64,000 bases of DNA from Balaenoptera acutorostrata (Eukaryota > Chordata > Mammalia > Artiodactyla > Balaenopteridae): assembly GCF_949987535.1 (NCBI RefSeq), contig NC_080074.1, positions 27,301,268 to 27,365,267 on the forward strand. Direction: 5' to 3'. The position numbers were made by a program, and so were the translations under genes. Below the pieces are notes generated by a model, which did no database searches, had not been told where the DNA came from, and saw only the letters and a list, made by a program, of their open reading frames with translations. Positions 37,111 to 49,769 of the stretch are shown one piece after another. How positions within the stretch are numbered: position 1 is the first letter of the stretch; each line of letters starts with the position of its first letter.

Positions 37111-37929
37111 TATGAACTCACTCACTTTTGCGCTTCTATCTGAAATCTCTTTCTACCATTGCCCATTCAGCAAACGTCTACTCACCCTAATAGTCTCTGC
37201 TCAGTTGCCATTCATTCTGTGAAATCATTTCTTTCATTTCAGGAAGGAGAAGACCTCTTTGCCTCTGTTACCATACAATCTAGAGCATGTCTCCATGTAA
37301 AGTTTTCTATATGCAAACAACAAAACCCATTCTGGCGAGTTCAAGCAGAAAGTGACTTGTTAAAGGATATTGGGTGGCTCCCAGAATTTTGGGGAGGGAT
37401 GGAGAACCAGGTCTGAATGTTACCTACTTAGATGTAACAGCCAGGAAAGAGCCCGACCACACCAGCTGCTTGAGAGAGACATGGCAACAGCTGCTGCTGC
37501 TCCTTAAAACCGATCAGCCAGTGTAGACCTGAGGATGTAAGCATGGCTACTACCACCTCAGAATAACTAGACACCTCTACCACTTTCCTCATCAGAAGAT
37601 CCCATCACCCGTGCACTGCTGCAATCTCACGTTGATCACTTCCACCTCCGCTTGTACTAGCACATCCAATTAGAAGAATGTAGACCACGTACCTGACATC
37701 TAGCCACAAGGGGTTCTGGGAAAGGTACATTTTAGTTGTCCAGTCTCTGTAGGAGAGGAAGGTGAACTAGAAGGTATGTTGAGTGAGTCATCCAACTCTA
37801 TATGTGCTACGCTCCATGACACCACTGTCTCTTTCGCTTGGTATGAATTCCCTAAAATCTGAGAGAAAAAAATCAGCACCATGGAGGTTCAATGCAGAAA
37901 ATCCAACATGTGACCAATAGGAGTTCCAG
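37111..37929. other. Unassigned DNA, weakly L2-like at first
   Basis: No gene seen. 37140-37260 has L2-like text (CATTTCAGGAAGGAGAAGAC). Confidence 0.35.
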
Positions 37930-39900
37930 AGAGAGAGAACAGAGAAATAGGAGAGAAAGAAATAATATAAATTAATTTCCCAAGATGAAGGGCAAGAGTT
38001 TCCATACTGAAAGGTGAGAATTTAAAAAGACCCCTCCTAGACACATCTCTGTGAAATTTCAGAACACCAAAAATAAAGACCCTAAAAGCTTCAGAGAGAG
38101 AAAAGGGTCATCTACAAAGGAAAAAGAAAGAAACCGACAGGCATAGCAGCACTGGGTGCTGAAAGAAAATGGAACAATATCTTTAAAACTGAAGAAAAAT
38201 GGTCTTTGACTTAAGTTCTATCCCAGATAAAATGTCGTTAAATAATGACAGCAGGATATCTTTATATATGCAGGGCTCAGAAAGTTTACCTCCTATCCAT
38301 TCTTCAGTTGGGAGTTACTTGAGAAGATGTGCTCCAGTCAAACGAGGAAGTAAATCAAGAAAGAGGAAGTCATAAGATCCAGGGAATGGTGCGCCCGATT
38401 TAAAGGAGAACTGAAGGGAAGGAAAACAACAGCTAATTATCAGTCCCAGAAGACCATCAGTCTACATTAGAGGAGGGAGGTAAATGGAGAGTTCCAGGAG
38501 GAAGGCTCCGGGGAGAAAAGAACCTCCATAAACTACACAGTATGCTGGAGACATTCTAGGAGCATAAGCAGATGATAAAGGCAGAGAATACAAAAATTAA
38601 GGCAAGGGGCTTCCCTGGTGGCGCAGTGGTTGAGAGTCTGCCTGCCAATGCAGGGGACACGGGTTAGAGCCCTGGTCTGGGAAGATCCCACATGCCGCGG
38701 AGCGACTGGGCCCGTGAGCCACAACTACTGAACCTGCGTGTCTGGAGCCTGTGCTCCGCAACAAGAGAGGCCGCGATGGTGAGAGGCCCGTGCACCGCGA
38801 TTAAGAGTGGCCCCCACTTGCCACAATTAGAGAAAGCCCTCGCACAGAAATGAAGACCCAACACAGCCATAAATAAATAAATAAATAAAATTAAAAAAAA
38901 ATTAAGGCAATTAGAAATTCCAGGAATAATTAAAAACTGTAAGAAGATGAATGTAATCATAGCACACTACTCTGCTCTCCAGAAAGATAATGCTGTAAAG
39001 ACTCTTTAATGATTTTCAATTTTTAAAATCAGCAAGACAAAGCACACACAGAAAAGACTAGGAGTATTATGAATCTTGTTAGTGTAAAACTACAAATTCA
39101 AACGAGAGATGTAAGAAGGAAAGAGAGGTGAAAGGAAGGAAGGGGTGACTATGTAACATATGATGCCTTACAAATCGCGGAGTATAGTACCCAGCATCCT
39201 TAACCCCCTCTGCTAGCACTAGCACCTCAATTTCCCTTTGGGTCATTTCCCCTCCACAACATGCAGGCTTTATGAGACTGTTCATCCACATGACCTACAC
39301 TCTCTAGCCAGTGGGTGAGCGTGTGGCCCAATGTAAGCCAATCAGACTTTCTCTTCCTGATAAATTAAGAATCTCCACTAATCCACATCAGGGAGTGCCC
39401 TAAAGACACAGTGCATTAATTCCTGCTCCTTTTGGATTCCCAGAACAATTCTTATTCCTTGCTTTTCTAAAGCCTGACTCTTCAGCAAGAGCTGGTTTCA
39501 ACTGATAAGATGTAATAAGATAAATAAAAATTCAATTACAGTGTTTTAAATTTCAAAATCTGGGAACTGAAAATAGTGATGTAAGTATGTGAAGGGTGAG
39601 GGATTAGAGGAGGGATTAAGTAAGCAAAACTCTCATATCTTAACAGGAAGTCAGTGTAAAAAGTGTAAAGCTGGTACATCATGAAAGGGCAGTACTATAG
39701 CAAATTATTTATCAATGTGGAGGCAACCATCAGAAAATTTAAAACTTTGAAATTTAAGATGAGAAATGGTTTCTGGGGAAAAAAAGGGACCAGGCTAGGG
39801 AGAAGTAGAAAAGGAGACTATTTCTTTTTGTCATAAACTCATCTTAACTTCTTAGTTTTTTCCCTGTGTGTATTTATTAATTGATAAAATTTTTAATGTT
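37930..39900 (+). repeat. HAL1/L1ME-like ancient LINE, interrupted
   Basis: Sense-strand ORF1-type LINE text: GTGAAATTTCAGAACACCA, CCTAAAAGCTTCAGAGAG, CTTCAGTTGGGAGTTACTTG, GTAAATCAAGAAAGAGGAAG, and a 3' part near 39560-39900. It is interrupted by a CHR SINE (38606-38896) and by about 0.4 kb of unclear DNA (39100-39550). No frame remains. Confidence 0.55.
38606..38896 (+). mobile_element. CHR-type tRNA-derived SINE inside an ancient LINE
   Basis: Starts GGGGCTTCCCTGGTGGCGCAG; shorter tail than the other copies; ends with (AAAT)n. A perfect 14-bp duplication AAAAATTAAGGCAA flanks it (38592-38605 and 38897-38910). Confidence 0.95.
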
Positions 39901-41396
39901 AAAGAGGTGGAAAAATAAAGATTGTTGGCCTGTCTATAATGGAGATGGTTCAGAATTTCAAATCCATCTTAAATAGACAGAAATAAGCTCTGGAAGCTGT
40001 TCTGGAAACTGGCACATTACCTAACATCCCTGTCTCAGACTCCAAGGGAGGAAGCAAGACTCCCTCCATTGGTGGATCGCCCCTGGACTCCTGGACTAGG
40101 CAGAGGCCACTGCCTTCTCTGAATGCCCTCACAGGGACCCCACCTGTGGATCACCTCAAGAATGCCTTTGCACTTTCTTACCATGCCCTTGCCAAGCTCA
40201 GAGTAGTTGGCATAGGATTCAGATGCTTTGGCTTGTTCTCTGCCCATCTCTTTACCCAACCTTCACCCTGCTTTCCTAGAAAATCAGAATCAGTCTTATC
40301 TTTACTCTCAAGGGATAAAGACAACAACATCTCCATATCTTTAAGACCATGAGATTTGTTTTGAATGTGAGTCAATTTTTACTGTTCTGATAAGACAAGG
40401 ATAGACCTTGATACTGAAGGTATGGAGACAGCACTTTTCCTGGGCTGAATTAGAGGAAATCAGAAGCTTCAGGGTATGTTTGTCTTTCTCTACCAAGTAA
40501 AGCTCTGAAGGTGACTGAAGCCTCAACAATGACCCAAGTCATAATAGGAGGCAAAAGGTGGCTACACGTGTCTTTTCCCCACCTTCACATTCCTGTACTC
40601 TTGGGTGAGAGTAACCAGCTCCTTTTTCCACATTCCTCTGCCGTGCTCAGTCCTAGTTCTGAAAGATGGTGGGTGTTCAGAGGAGAGGAATGAAGGAGTC
40701 TGAGGCTGGAAGACATGAGGGAAGAAATGAGATCAGTTAGAACTTTTCAGGTTGCAGGCATACTGGAGTCAGGTAAAGAATTACTGACATTTTAAAGGCA
40801 AGCTGCCCAGCACCTTCAACCTGTCACTGAGTCAAATCTGGGAATTCCCAGAGGTGTCTCATATGTGCTCATGACCGTCCCCTCATCCTCTATTCTGGTT
40901 CTCCTGTTAAGATGTTTACGTCTTGGCTCAATTAGCAATTATAAAATGGAAGTGATAATTCTGGCCCATAAGAAAAATGCATGCAATCACTGAGCAAGTC
41001 GGAGGGAATATGCTCTGTAAAACCAAGGTATGGTCCTTTTCACAGTGTAGTACCTTGGACAGTAGTAGGAAGTACTGATATCAACAAATGGACTTATAAA
41101 ATTTATCCAGCATATCATTTGGGCATATCATGGTGAGATTCTAATCCCAACCTTGTGGATCAATATTGGTCCACTGGCACAACCATATGTGCCAATGGCA
41201 CTATTTTAATAAATTACAAAGAACTATTACAGCAAATTTAAACTCAATTGAAATCCCAAATGATTACTGCTCAAATTCTAGCTCCATTTTTTAGCATCTG
41301 TGTGACCCTACAGGGAAGAATCTAGATTTTGTAGGGCCTGAAGTGTATACAAGTTGGGGAGCCTTTTAAGAAAAAGAATATGAAATGCATAGATTC
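39901..41396. other. Unassigned DNA
   Basis: No supported gene or repeat family. Confidence 0.45.
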
Positions 41397-41411
41397 AAAA
41401 TCAGTACAGAG

Positions 41412-41694
41412 GGACTTCACTGGTGGCACAGTGGTTAAGAATCCACCTGCCAATGCAGGGGACATGGGTTTGAGCCCTGGTCCAGGAAGATCCCACATGC
41501 CGCAGAGCAACTAAGCTCGTGTGCCACAAGTACTGAGCCTGCGTGCCACAAGTACTGAAGCCTGCGTGCCTAGAGCCCGAGCTCCGCAACGAGAAGCAAC
41601 CGCAATAAGAAGCCCGCGCACCGCAATTAAGAGTAGCCCTTGCTCTCCGCAACTAGAGAAAGCCAGTGCACAGCAACAAAGACCCCATGCAGCC

Positions 41695-41722
<28 letters not shown>
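41412..41722 (+). mobile_element. CHR-type tRNA-derived SINE
   Basis: GGACTTCACTGGTGGCACAG head, tail of CACAAGTACTGARCCTGCGTG repeats, then (AAAT)n. Flanks AAAATCAGTACAGAG (41397-41411) and AAAATCAATACAGAG (41723-41737) match at 14 of 15 positions. Confidence 0.94.
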
Positions 41723-41726
<4 letters not shown>

Positions 41727-41899
41727 TCAATACAGAGACTTGGAAGAGGCTTGTATAAGTGAAAGGACTGAGCTTAAACTTTATTAGCTTCATTAGAGAC
41801 CTGCCTCTAGGTACCTGGGAAAGTTACATGACTGTTCTGAATGATAGTATACTTACCTATAAAATTAGGATAATAATCATTACTCTGTGGAATTAAGGA

Positions 41900-41996
41900 A
41901 TATATATATATATATATAATATATATATGATCTATCTATATATATAATTTTTGAGTTCCAGATGCTCTCAACACAAGATTTTATATATATATATAT
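41900..41996. repeat. TA dinucleotide tracts
   Basis: Two TA runs (41900-41946 imperfect, 41981-41996) separated by non-repetitive sequence. Confidence 0.95.
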
Positions 41997-42106
41997 GTAA
42001 CTTGTTATGAATATTCAAATGTAGAGTCCATATAATCTAATGATTAGGTTAAAATTTTTTTCTTTTCATGATTTCTATCTGATTAATTGTGTTTTTATAT
42101 GGATAG

Positions 42107-42244
42107 ATCCCAATGGACACAGAGACTAGATGCTCAACAGCCAGTAACATAAACTCTCAGAATTGACAATAAAACATCGAAATGGAGCAGCGGTTGTCAG
42201 ACGGGATCTTGGCAAAGACAAGGAAAGCAATTTGAGGGACCGAG
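42107..42244 (+). other. Splice-flanked, non-coding exon-like segment
   Basis: Acceptor-like TTTTTATATGGATAG precedes it and a strong donor CGAG|GTAAGT follows. All three frames contain stops, so at most it is an untranslated or lncRNA exon. Weak evidence. Confidence 0.15.
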
Positions 42245-42454
42245 GTAAGTAGGGTGGAATGTTGCAGATTTGAACGTTAAGACCACTCCACTACCACATC
42301 ACCCTCTCAAACAGTGTTTTAACCAACACAGCCTCGCTTGAGCCTCATAGGCCCCTATGAGGTAAAGGTGATGCTCATCCTTCAGGGCCTTCTTAGCCAG
42401 CTCATTCCACAGCCCACCTTACATGCAGCAGAGAATCAAGCCTAACACCTTCAT

Positions 42455-42625
42455 CATCATTTATCGAGTATCTCTCAAATGTCAGATTATAGTGCTAAGT
42501 GCTTCACATGTGTTTTCTCATTTAATCTTCCAAATGCCATTATTTCTATTTGACACCGAACCATTGGAGCTGAAGTTCAATATCTTTCCAAAGATTTGCA
42601 ACTAGTTAAGTGTCTAGGCACCAAC
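42455..42625 (-). repeat. MIR SINE
   Basis: Antisense MIR text: TATAGTGCTAAGTGCTTCAC, TCTCATTTAATCTTCCAAAT, then a decayed core. Confidence 0.65.
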
Positions 42626-43449
42626 GATTTTTCTAACTATGTTAACAGACTTGGAGTCCATTTGGGACCCACAAAAGTTTTGGAATCAGCAGAGAAATTA
42701 CTTGAGCCCTGGCCTGTGTCTAAAACTGAATCCTTATCCTCTATAAGGGAGTATATTCTCCTCAAGAATTGACATGGATAACATCACCAAGACCACAGGT
42801 AGATTAGATCATTTCTGGGGCTGTGTCTTATTTGTCTCTGTATTGCTAATGTCTAGGACTGTTGCTTGCAAAGTAAATGTTGTGAGATGAGGGAGCAAAA
42901 CGAATACTTTGGTCATGCGACACATGAGGGGCAGGGCCAGGAAACCCAGATCTTCTGACTCTTGGCTATCAACGCTACTACTGTTGACACTACTGCTCCT
43001 TCTCTATGTCACTTTGGCTGCTGTAACAAAAAGACCCCAAATACAATGGTTTAAACACACAGAGGATTGTATTCTTCTTATGTAAAAGTCCGTGTAGTCA
43101 ATTCAAGAGAAGAAGATGCAAAGGAAAGCAAATCCCTTTCCTGTCAACACCTAACCAGGAAGCTTCAGATATCACTTCCAGGCACATTCTACTAGCCAAA
43201 CAGTCATATGGCCACATCCAGCCACAAGGAGTGCTGGGAAATGTAGTCTTTACACCCATCTAAAATTTCTATTAGCAGTAAGACAGGACAATGGTAGTCC
43301 TGGCCACGGAGAGGCAAGCCACTGTGTACAGTGGGAAAAGGACTAAACTCAGAGATGTGTATAGAGGGGTTTTCTCACTTGCAAAATATAATAATAATCA
43401 TAACTACCTTGACTCAGTTTTTTCAACTCTAAACAATAACGACAATGGA
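42626..43449. repeat. Mostly unassigned, with one ancient repeat
   Basis: 43005-43265 (TTGGCTGCTGTAACAAAAAG ... GTGCTGGGAAATGTAGTC) looks like a widespread mammalian repeat whose name I cannot give. The rest is unassigned. Confidence 0.4.
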
Positions 43450-43700
43450 AATTAGCATTTACTGAGCATGCCCCATGCTCTAGGGGCTATACCATATACT
43501 TTACACATACGATTTAATTCTATTTTCCCAACAACCCTCTAAGGCTGGCATTATTATTGTCCCTTTCATTTTAGAGATTAGGAAACCAAGCCTCAGAGGA
43601 GTTAAGTAGCCTGCCCCGCGTTCACAGTGAATGTGTGAGTCACAAAACCAGACCTGGGCTCGCTGACTCCAAAGCCCAAGCACGGGCCCCTTGGCTACAC
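43450..43700 (-). repeat. MIR SINE
   Basis: Antisense MIR: TTAGCATTTACTGAGCATGC, AACCCTCTAAGGCTGGCAT, GATTAGGAAACCAAGCCTC, CCAGACCTGGGCTCGCTGAC. Confidence 0.75.
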
Positions 43701-44194
43701 CTTAAGTGGAGATCATCGCAGTATCAGCATTGCAGGGTTGTTGGGAGCATGAAAGGGGATGTGACGGATGGAGCACACAGTAGGCCCTCTCTACCTTCCT
43801 CAAGGAAGGCAGTGTGTCTTGCTGGGGCTTTAGGCTTCCTTGTCTGAGTTGAGTAAAGAACCTGGCTCCAGAATGGGGACTGTCCAGAAACAGTTCACAG
43901 TCGCTGGAGACAGGCTGGAGCCGAGAGGAGGAGGAATCAGGTTTGAGAGAAGAGGAAAAAGCAATAAACTGAAAAATCACAGCTCTGCAGGCAATGGAAT
44001 CTATTACTCAGAGATTAAAATGTCACAAGGAGTACACGTCAGCTCCAGACTTTGGAAAATGTTTTTTTCCATCATAATTACTGCTCGCCACTAACACAGA
44101 AGACTATTTCCCTTCCTAGGGAGGAGCTTGTCCCCACTTGGTGTCTTTCTAGCCTTCTGCAGACCTCAAAAGTTGCTTCTTACATTTGTTCAGA
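43701..44194. other. Unassigned DNA
   Basis: No supported feature. Confidence 0.45.
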
Positions 44195-44435
44195 GTATTA
44201 ACAATGGCCAACACCAGTAAGCACTTACCACGTACTAGCTACTTAGAGCTTATTAATCCTCCAATAACCCTGTGAGATGGACACTATTCATTGCATCCTG
44301 TCTTACAGATGAAGAAACTGAGGCACAAAGGTATTAGGTAACATGCTCAACCTCACACAGCTGGTGATGAGAGAATCAGGATTTGAACCCAGCTCACCTG
44401 TTCAGGAGTGTGATCTCAATCACTCCTCGAAATTT
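44195..44435 (-). repeat. MIR SINE
   Basis: Antisense MIR, well preserved: CAGATGAAGAAACTGAGGCA, CTCACACAGCTGGTGATGAG, GATTTGAACCCAGCTC. Confidence 0.8.
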
Positions 44436-45529
44436 CCCTCTCACAGTCCAATTCTGTTCATGGGAAAGTGGGAAGCAATACAAGTCCTCCCAGAAAGAAC
44501 CTGGCAAGTCTTCCCTTTTTTTCTTCCACATTGAAGCACAATGTGAGCCAAAAATCTGAGGCATGGAGGGAGTCCACGTCTAATGTCAAATCCAACCTCA
44601 GCTGGGGTTAGTAAACTAAATTAAGAGTCATACCCAGTGGGATCTTACTAGCTAACCTTTAAAAATGATTTTGTAGAAGAATATTATTAAGTAGGTGAGA
44701 TCATAAACAGCATGTATAGTGTAATTTCTATTAAAAAATAAGTTTCTAAACACACACACACATAACTGGAAACTCACACATCAAATCATCATGAGTCCTT
44801 CTACCTGAATAGCAAGATTATGGACAGATTCGTTCACCTGATAGCTCTCCTTCCCCCCGTTTCCATCCAGATCCCTATATTTTAAAATATTTTTAAAATT
44901 CAAGTTTAATAGCCTTTATGTGACTGATTTATTTATTTTTTACTGGAAGAAATACCTTAGCTGATTTTAGCCTACCTGTGTCAGTGAATCTTTTTAAAAA
45001 TATTTCCTTTTCAGATTGGGAAAAAAGGTAAAATTTAAAATAAAAATTCAGTATCAGAGCATTCATTTCTCAGATTTCTAAATAACAAATTAACACCTTA
45101 TCTTTTATTCTGTGAAGTCATATCCTTTTCATATTCATTTAAAGGAAGAAAAAAGTTGAAGAGGACAAGGAAGTATAACAAGAAAACAATGAGAAAGGAA
45201 AGGATGACCAAGAGACATCAAATATGGAAGGCATGCTGTCACCGGCCAGCATTCAAGAGCCTCCCAAATCTCACCGGCATCTCCACTCACCAGGAAAACT
45301 CACAAAGGCGACTCAAGTTCAGGAACGATCACAGGCTGGTACCTGAAATCACCTGAAAAAAAGCTGAGCATGGCTACCTCCTAAACAAACAAGGTACTGC
45401 TTCTTTCTCTTCTATTTTTTTGAACCAAAATTACACTAATAGAAAACTTGGAGGACAGCACAAAGAATTATTTTTTTTCTAAACCATTTGGTAGTTAAGT
45501 TGCCTAACTGATGGCCCATCACTCCTGAA
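44436..45529. other. Unassigned DNA including an exon-like segment
   Basis: 45145-45392 follows a good acceptor (CCTTTTCATATTCATTTAAAG) and ends AAG|GTACTG. One frame reads a charged, protein-like stretch (NEKGKDDQETSNMEGMLSP) but has an in-frame TAA near its start. No gene is called. Confidence 0.25.
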
Positions 45530-46250
45530 TACTTTCATGTGCAATCCCAACAATCAAGGACATCATCCTGTGTAACCACAGTTCAAGCATCAAAATCAGG
45601 AAATGCACACTGATACACCACCATGGTCTAGTCCTCAGACCCCATCTGAGTTATGCCAATTGCCCCGATCACGTCCTCTACAGAAAAACGACTCAGTCCA
45701 GAACCGGGCGACAGTTATTGTCTGCCTCTTTTCAGACTATTCCTTTAGTCTGGAATAGTTTTTAAGTCTTGTCTTTTGCAACCCGACACTTTTGAAGATT
45801 TCAAGGCCAGTTATGTTGTAGAATGTCCTTCAGTTTGGGTTTGTCTCTGTGCTGTGACTTTGTTAAATTAACATTTGTTAGGCTGGAGCACAGGGTGCTG
45901 GATGGTGAGACGCGGTTCAACAACAGATCATAGGAGAAATTGACACAGAGAGACTTACGACTCGCAGGTCCCGGAGGAAGGACATGGCCCCCCTTCAGGG
46001 GCCACCCGGGGAGGTGGAGGCAGAGTGCAGACAGAGACAGCACCTGGGCAAGTGCCTTTCTTAGGGTCCAAGCGTGGAGTGCCTGGGGGTTCCCTGGGCA
46101 GGGCCACATTGGTCAGTTCAAACTAGAAGAGCAGGCAGACACTGAGGGCCTAACCCCTCAGGTTGTAGGTCTGGCAGGGAACCCAGAGAAAGGGTCAGCG
46201 AATCTGAGGTGGCCGTGAGGAGAGGCTGCTCGGATTTTTGCTGCTGTGGA
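45530..46250. repeat. Ancient repeats, families uncertain
   Basis: 45660-45850 (CTTTAGTCTGGAATAGTTTT, GTTGTAGAATGTCCTTCAG) and 45870-46230 (GAGAAATTGACACAGAGAGAC, CAGGGCCACATTGGTCAG) look like widespread repeats, possibly LINE then LTR-internal. I cannot name them. Confidence 0.35.
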
Positions 46251-46689
46251 AGAATTAGCAAAGCGCTTCGACCACCACTGAGGACGTTTGCTTTCTGTGT
46301 GTGATAAACAGCAGGGCCAGGAGATGTGGGGAAACAGGAGGAGGTAAAAGGCATTAAAAGAAAAAAAAAATCGCAGGGAATTTAGCCTCACATTTGGAAA
46401 TCATGTTCTCGTCCATCGTCGTAATTGAAAAGGCAGGGATCACATGCACACGTTACGGTTCCAGTGCTCAGAAGCAGGTGAGGCCAGGATAGTTTTCATC
46501 TGGATCTGCAGGCAAGTGTTCCAACAGAGCAGCAAAAGCCAACAGGCCTTCCTCATCCCATCCCCAGTGCCGCCTCTCCTTTCCCCACTCCCTCCTCCTC
46601 CTAAACCTTCCTTTTTTCATCCTCCCAAAAGCAATTAGCCAAGATTTCAGTGAGATCGAACTTCATGAAGAATGGGAACCCCCCCACCC
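46251..46689. other. Unassigned DNA
   Basis: No supported feature; a pyrimidine-rich stretch lies at 46540-46625. Confidence 0.45.
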
Positions 46690-47097
46690 AAGTTTTTGTT
46701 TTTAATTAAATTTTTATTGTGTAAAAGATACATGTCATAAAATGGACCATTTTAATCATTTTTAAGTGTACAGTTTAGTGGCATTAAGTACATTGACATT
46801 GTTGTGGAACAATCACCACGGTCCATCTACAGAACGTTTTTCATCTTGCAAAACTGAAACTCTGCCCCCATTAAACAATAACTCCCCATTCTTCTCTCCC
46901 CCAGACCGTGGCAGCCACCATTTTATTTTCTGTCTCTGTGAGTTTGGTTACTCTAGGTACCTCATCTGAGTGGAATCATACAGTATTTGTCCTTTTGTCA
47001 CTGGTTTATTCCAGTTAGCATAATGTCTTCAAGGTTCATCTGTGCTGCAGCCTATGTCAGAATATCCTTTTTAAAGGATGAATATTCTATAAGATTT
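46690..47097 (-). repeat. Old L1 (L1M class) fragment, antisense
   Basis: ATAAAATGGACCATTTTAATC, GTGTACAGTTTAGTGGCATT, TGAGTGGAATCATACAGTAT and AGCATAATGTCTTCAAGGTT are common reversed L1M text. Confidence 0.65.
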
Positions 47098-47112
47098 TAA
47101 AAATTATGTAAA

Positions 47113-47502
47113 TACAATAGTCTGCTAGGGCTGCAAAATATAGCAGGCTGGGTGGCTTAAACAATGGATATTAATTTTCTCACAGTTCTGGAGGCTGGAA
47201 GTCCAGCACTGAGGTGTCGGCAGGTTTGGTTTCCTCTGAGGCCTCTCTCCTTGCTGGCAGATGGCTGTCTTGTTGCTGTGTCTTCACATGGCCTTTCCTC
47301 TGTGTGCTTGCATCCCTGGTATGCAAATTTCCCCTTCTTATAAGGACACCAGTCAGACTGGATTAGGGCCCATCCCAATAGCCTCATTTTAACTTAATCA
47401 CCTCTCTAAAGGCCCTATCTCCAAATACAGTCACATTCTGAGGAACTGGGGGTTAGGGCTTCAACATATGAATTTGAGGGGGAAACACTTCAGCCCATAA
47501 CA
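47113..47502 (-). repeat. MLT1-type MaLR solo LTR
   Basis: On the minus strand it reads TGTTATGGGCTGAAG...AGGGCCTTTAGAGAGG...GTCCTTATAAGAAGGGG...CTAGCAGACTATTG, the full MLT1 LTR layout (about 390 bp) starting TG. No internal retroviral region is attached. Confidence 0.88.
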
Positions 47503-47889
47503 GTAACCTTCCTGAGAAACAAATTCCTCAAGTGTATGAAAATCAATGTGGCCACCCCACAGGGCGCTGGTTCAGAAGATGCCCATGAAGAGCTTGGCAG
47601 GGCACCGGAGCATGGCCACCTCTCTACGAGATCAGCTAGCATCACTGTTTCGTTTTCCCAAATCCTAGTATGTGTCTTTCCAGCACATGTTGAGTGCACA
47701 GTTAACAACGCGTGTTACTTCTTTCATCTTGGATTGGGCGGGGGCTGGGACAGCGAGAGGAAGGAGACCCAAGAACGCATCATTGCAGGACAGGGAAAAG
47801 ATGGGGAGGCTAACACAGACTTCAATGGCTAAGTTCTCCTGTCCCAGCCAACCTGAGATTTCACAGCTGCCCTATTTTAATGATGGGTG
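47503..47889. other. Unassigned DNA
   Basis: A 98-codon open frame (47536-47832, +) has no family resemblance that I can see and no splice or promoter support. Confidence 0.35.
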
Positions 47890-48105
47890 AGCATAACGGT
47901 TATAATTGACCGTGTGCCAGGCACTGAACTAGGCACTCTATAGAAGCTGTCTCATTTAATCCTCAAGTTGGTACTACTACTATCCCAGTGCTCAGATGAG
48001 AAAGCCGAGGCCCAGAGAGTTTAAGTAACTTGCCATGTCATAGAGAGGCCAACTGCTGGAGTCAGCATTCAGACCCAGAAGTTCTGCATGGTGACCCCAA
48101 GGGGG
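47890..48105 (-). repeat. MIR SINE
   Basis: Antisense MIR: GTGCCAGGCACTGAACTAGG, TCTCATTTAATCCTCAAGTT, GAGGCCCAGAGAGTTTAAG. Confidence 0.8.
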
Positions 48106-48784
48106 TCCAATGACCATTACATAAAAATTAAATATGAATATGAATAAAATGATAAAAGTACTTATATAATAAGGGGGTATGGTTAGAGGATAGGATATGG
48201 CTATTTTCCTTCATTTAAAAATTTCCGCTTCTTCAATAGTGTCTGTGGAATTCATTATTTTTAATTTAAATTATTCTAACACAAGACTTTGCATGCTGGG
48301 GCACTTCCCTCTGAAGGATTAAAAAAAAAAAAGTGCATATACCATCTATCAGGTATTGCTGCCTAAATAATTGGCCTGTTTGTCCTCACCTGGGATTTTA
48401 AGAGCACGCATCCACCTGCTCCCTTACAGCCCCATCTGTCTCCATCAATAATAGATTTTCAAAACACTGTTTCTTAAATTTTTTTCTTCTCTTTCTTTTT
48501 TTCCTTCCCCTCTTTGTTTTTAAAGAAATACATATGTGTGAGCTCATATCAACTTATCCTTGGAATATGTGTGTTGCAAGCTCTGGGCCCCTCAAGTTTC
48601 AATGTGATGGATGTCTTGGATTTGAAGAGTTCTGGGAAGAATCACAGAGGGTTGGGTTGTTTTGTTTGTTTTCCTAAACTGTAGACTATTTTATTCTCAA
48701 AGCAGTAAGAAAACCCTAACCTCACCACACCCACCCTTCCAAGCCAATTTCTAGGTTGTTCCTCTAAGAAATGCATGAAGTCCC
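48106..48784. other. Unassigned AT-rich DNA
   Basis: No supported feature. Confidence 0.45.
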
Positions 48785-48922
48785 ACGTAATTCCCTGGCG
48801 ATACAGTGGTTAAGACTCCACGCTTTCACTGCCGAGGGTGCGGGTTCGATTCCTGGTCAGGGAACTAAGGTCCCGCATGCCATGAGGCATGGCCAAAAAA
48901 AAAAAAACAGAAAAAAAATTGG
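48785..48922 (+). mobile_element. Short tRNA-derived cetartiodactyl SINE
   Basis: Only the tRNA-like head is present (CAGTGGTTAAGACTCCACGC, B box GGTTCGATTCC, then CCCGCATGCCATGAGGCATG) followed by poly-A and a second A run. It lacks the GAGCCTGCG repeat tail of the four other copies, so it is a different subfamily. TGAAGTCCC flanks it (48776-48784 and 48923-48931). Confidence 0.85.
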
Positions 48923-48931
48923 TGAAGTCCC

Positions 48932-49769
48932 TATGAAGGACAGTAAGAAAATCCCTTCCTCTGCAAATTGTCTAACTTTCTGGATTCCATTGGAAGAAAC
49001 ATCTTTTTAATTTCTGACTTCTTTGCCCTGAACCTTGGACAGATTTTGATCTTGTATGATTGAATTTGCATGAGATATATAACATTAGAAGTAATTAAGT
49101 CTCCTCAATGCTCTCTCAACATGACCCAATCTTACTTTTTCAGCTCCATGGAGATCTCAATGACATCTCCAGCTCACTCAACATGTCTACACCATAAAAC
49201 CTACTGGTTTCACAGCTAGTTACACAGCTCCTGAGAGGGTGGACCTTGACACACCTTGTCAGGTGACTGCTATGCTGGCCACAGCTGCCACTCCAAGCCA
49301 AAGACGTCCAATATGGGCCAGACCTAAGGAAACTGTGAGGTGGCCTGAGCTGAGAATGCATCTTAGTTGGGAAGCCCCACACTAAATGGTAAATATCCAG
49401 TCTGATCATCTTGAATGCTGGACGCAAAGAATATAACCACAGCACAGAGGCAGGAAGAGGAAAACTAGAGACAGAACCAGAAACAGAGAGAGTCCTGAGC
49501 AGGGAAGACTCACTAAGCAAAGAACAATGGTTTCTCCTCATAAGAGAAGACTAGACTATAGTAACTGGAATTGCTGTGGTCTCCCGCATAGTTTTCCAGG
49601 TGCCCATTAGGTGTGAGTGTGTAGCTGCTGAGATGGTTTTCTTTGCTAACTCACTGCACACGTGTATTTCTATCAAAATCTCCCATCTCTTGCAATGTTC
49701 TTAAGTGTACCATTTTTTTGTTTTTTTGTTTTGGGGTTTTTGTTTTTTGGTAATTGGAAAAAGCCCAAC
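48932..49769. other. Unassigned DNA
   Basis: No supported feature; 49700-49750 is T-rich. Confidence 0.45.
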
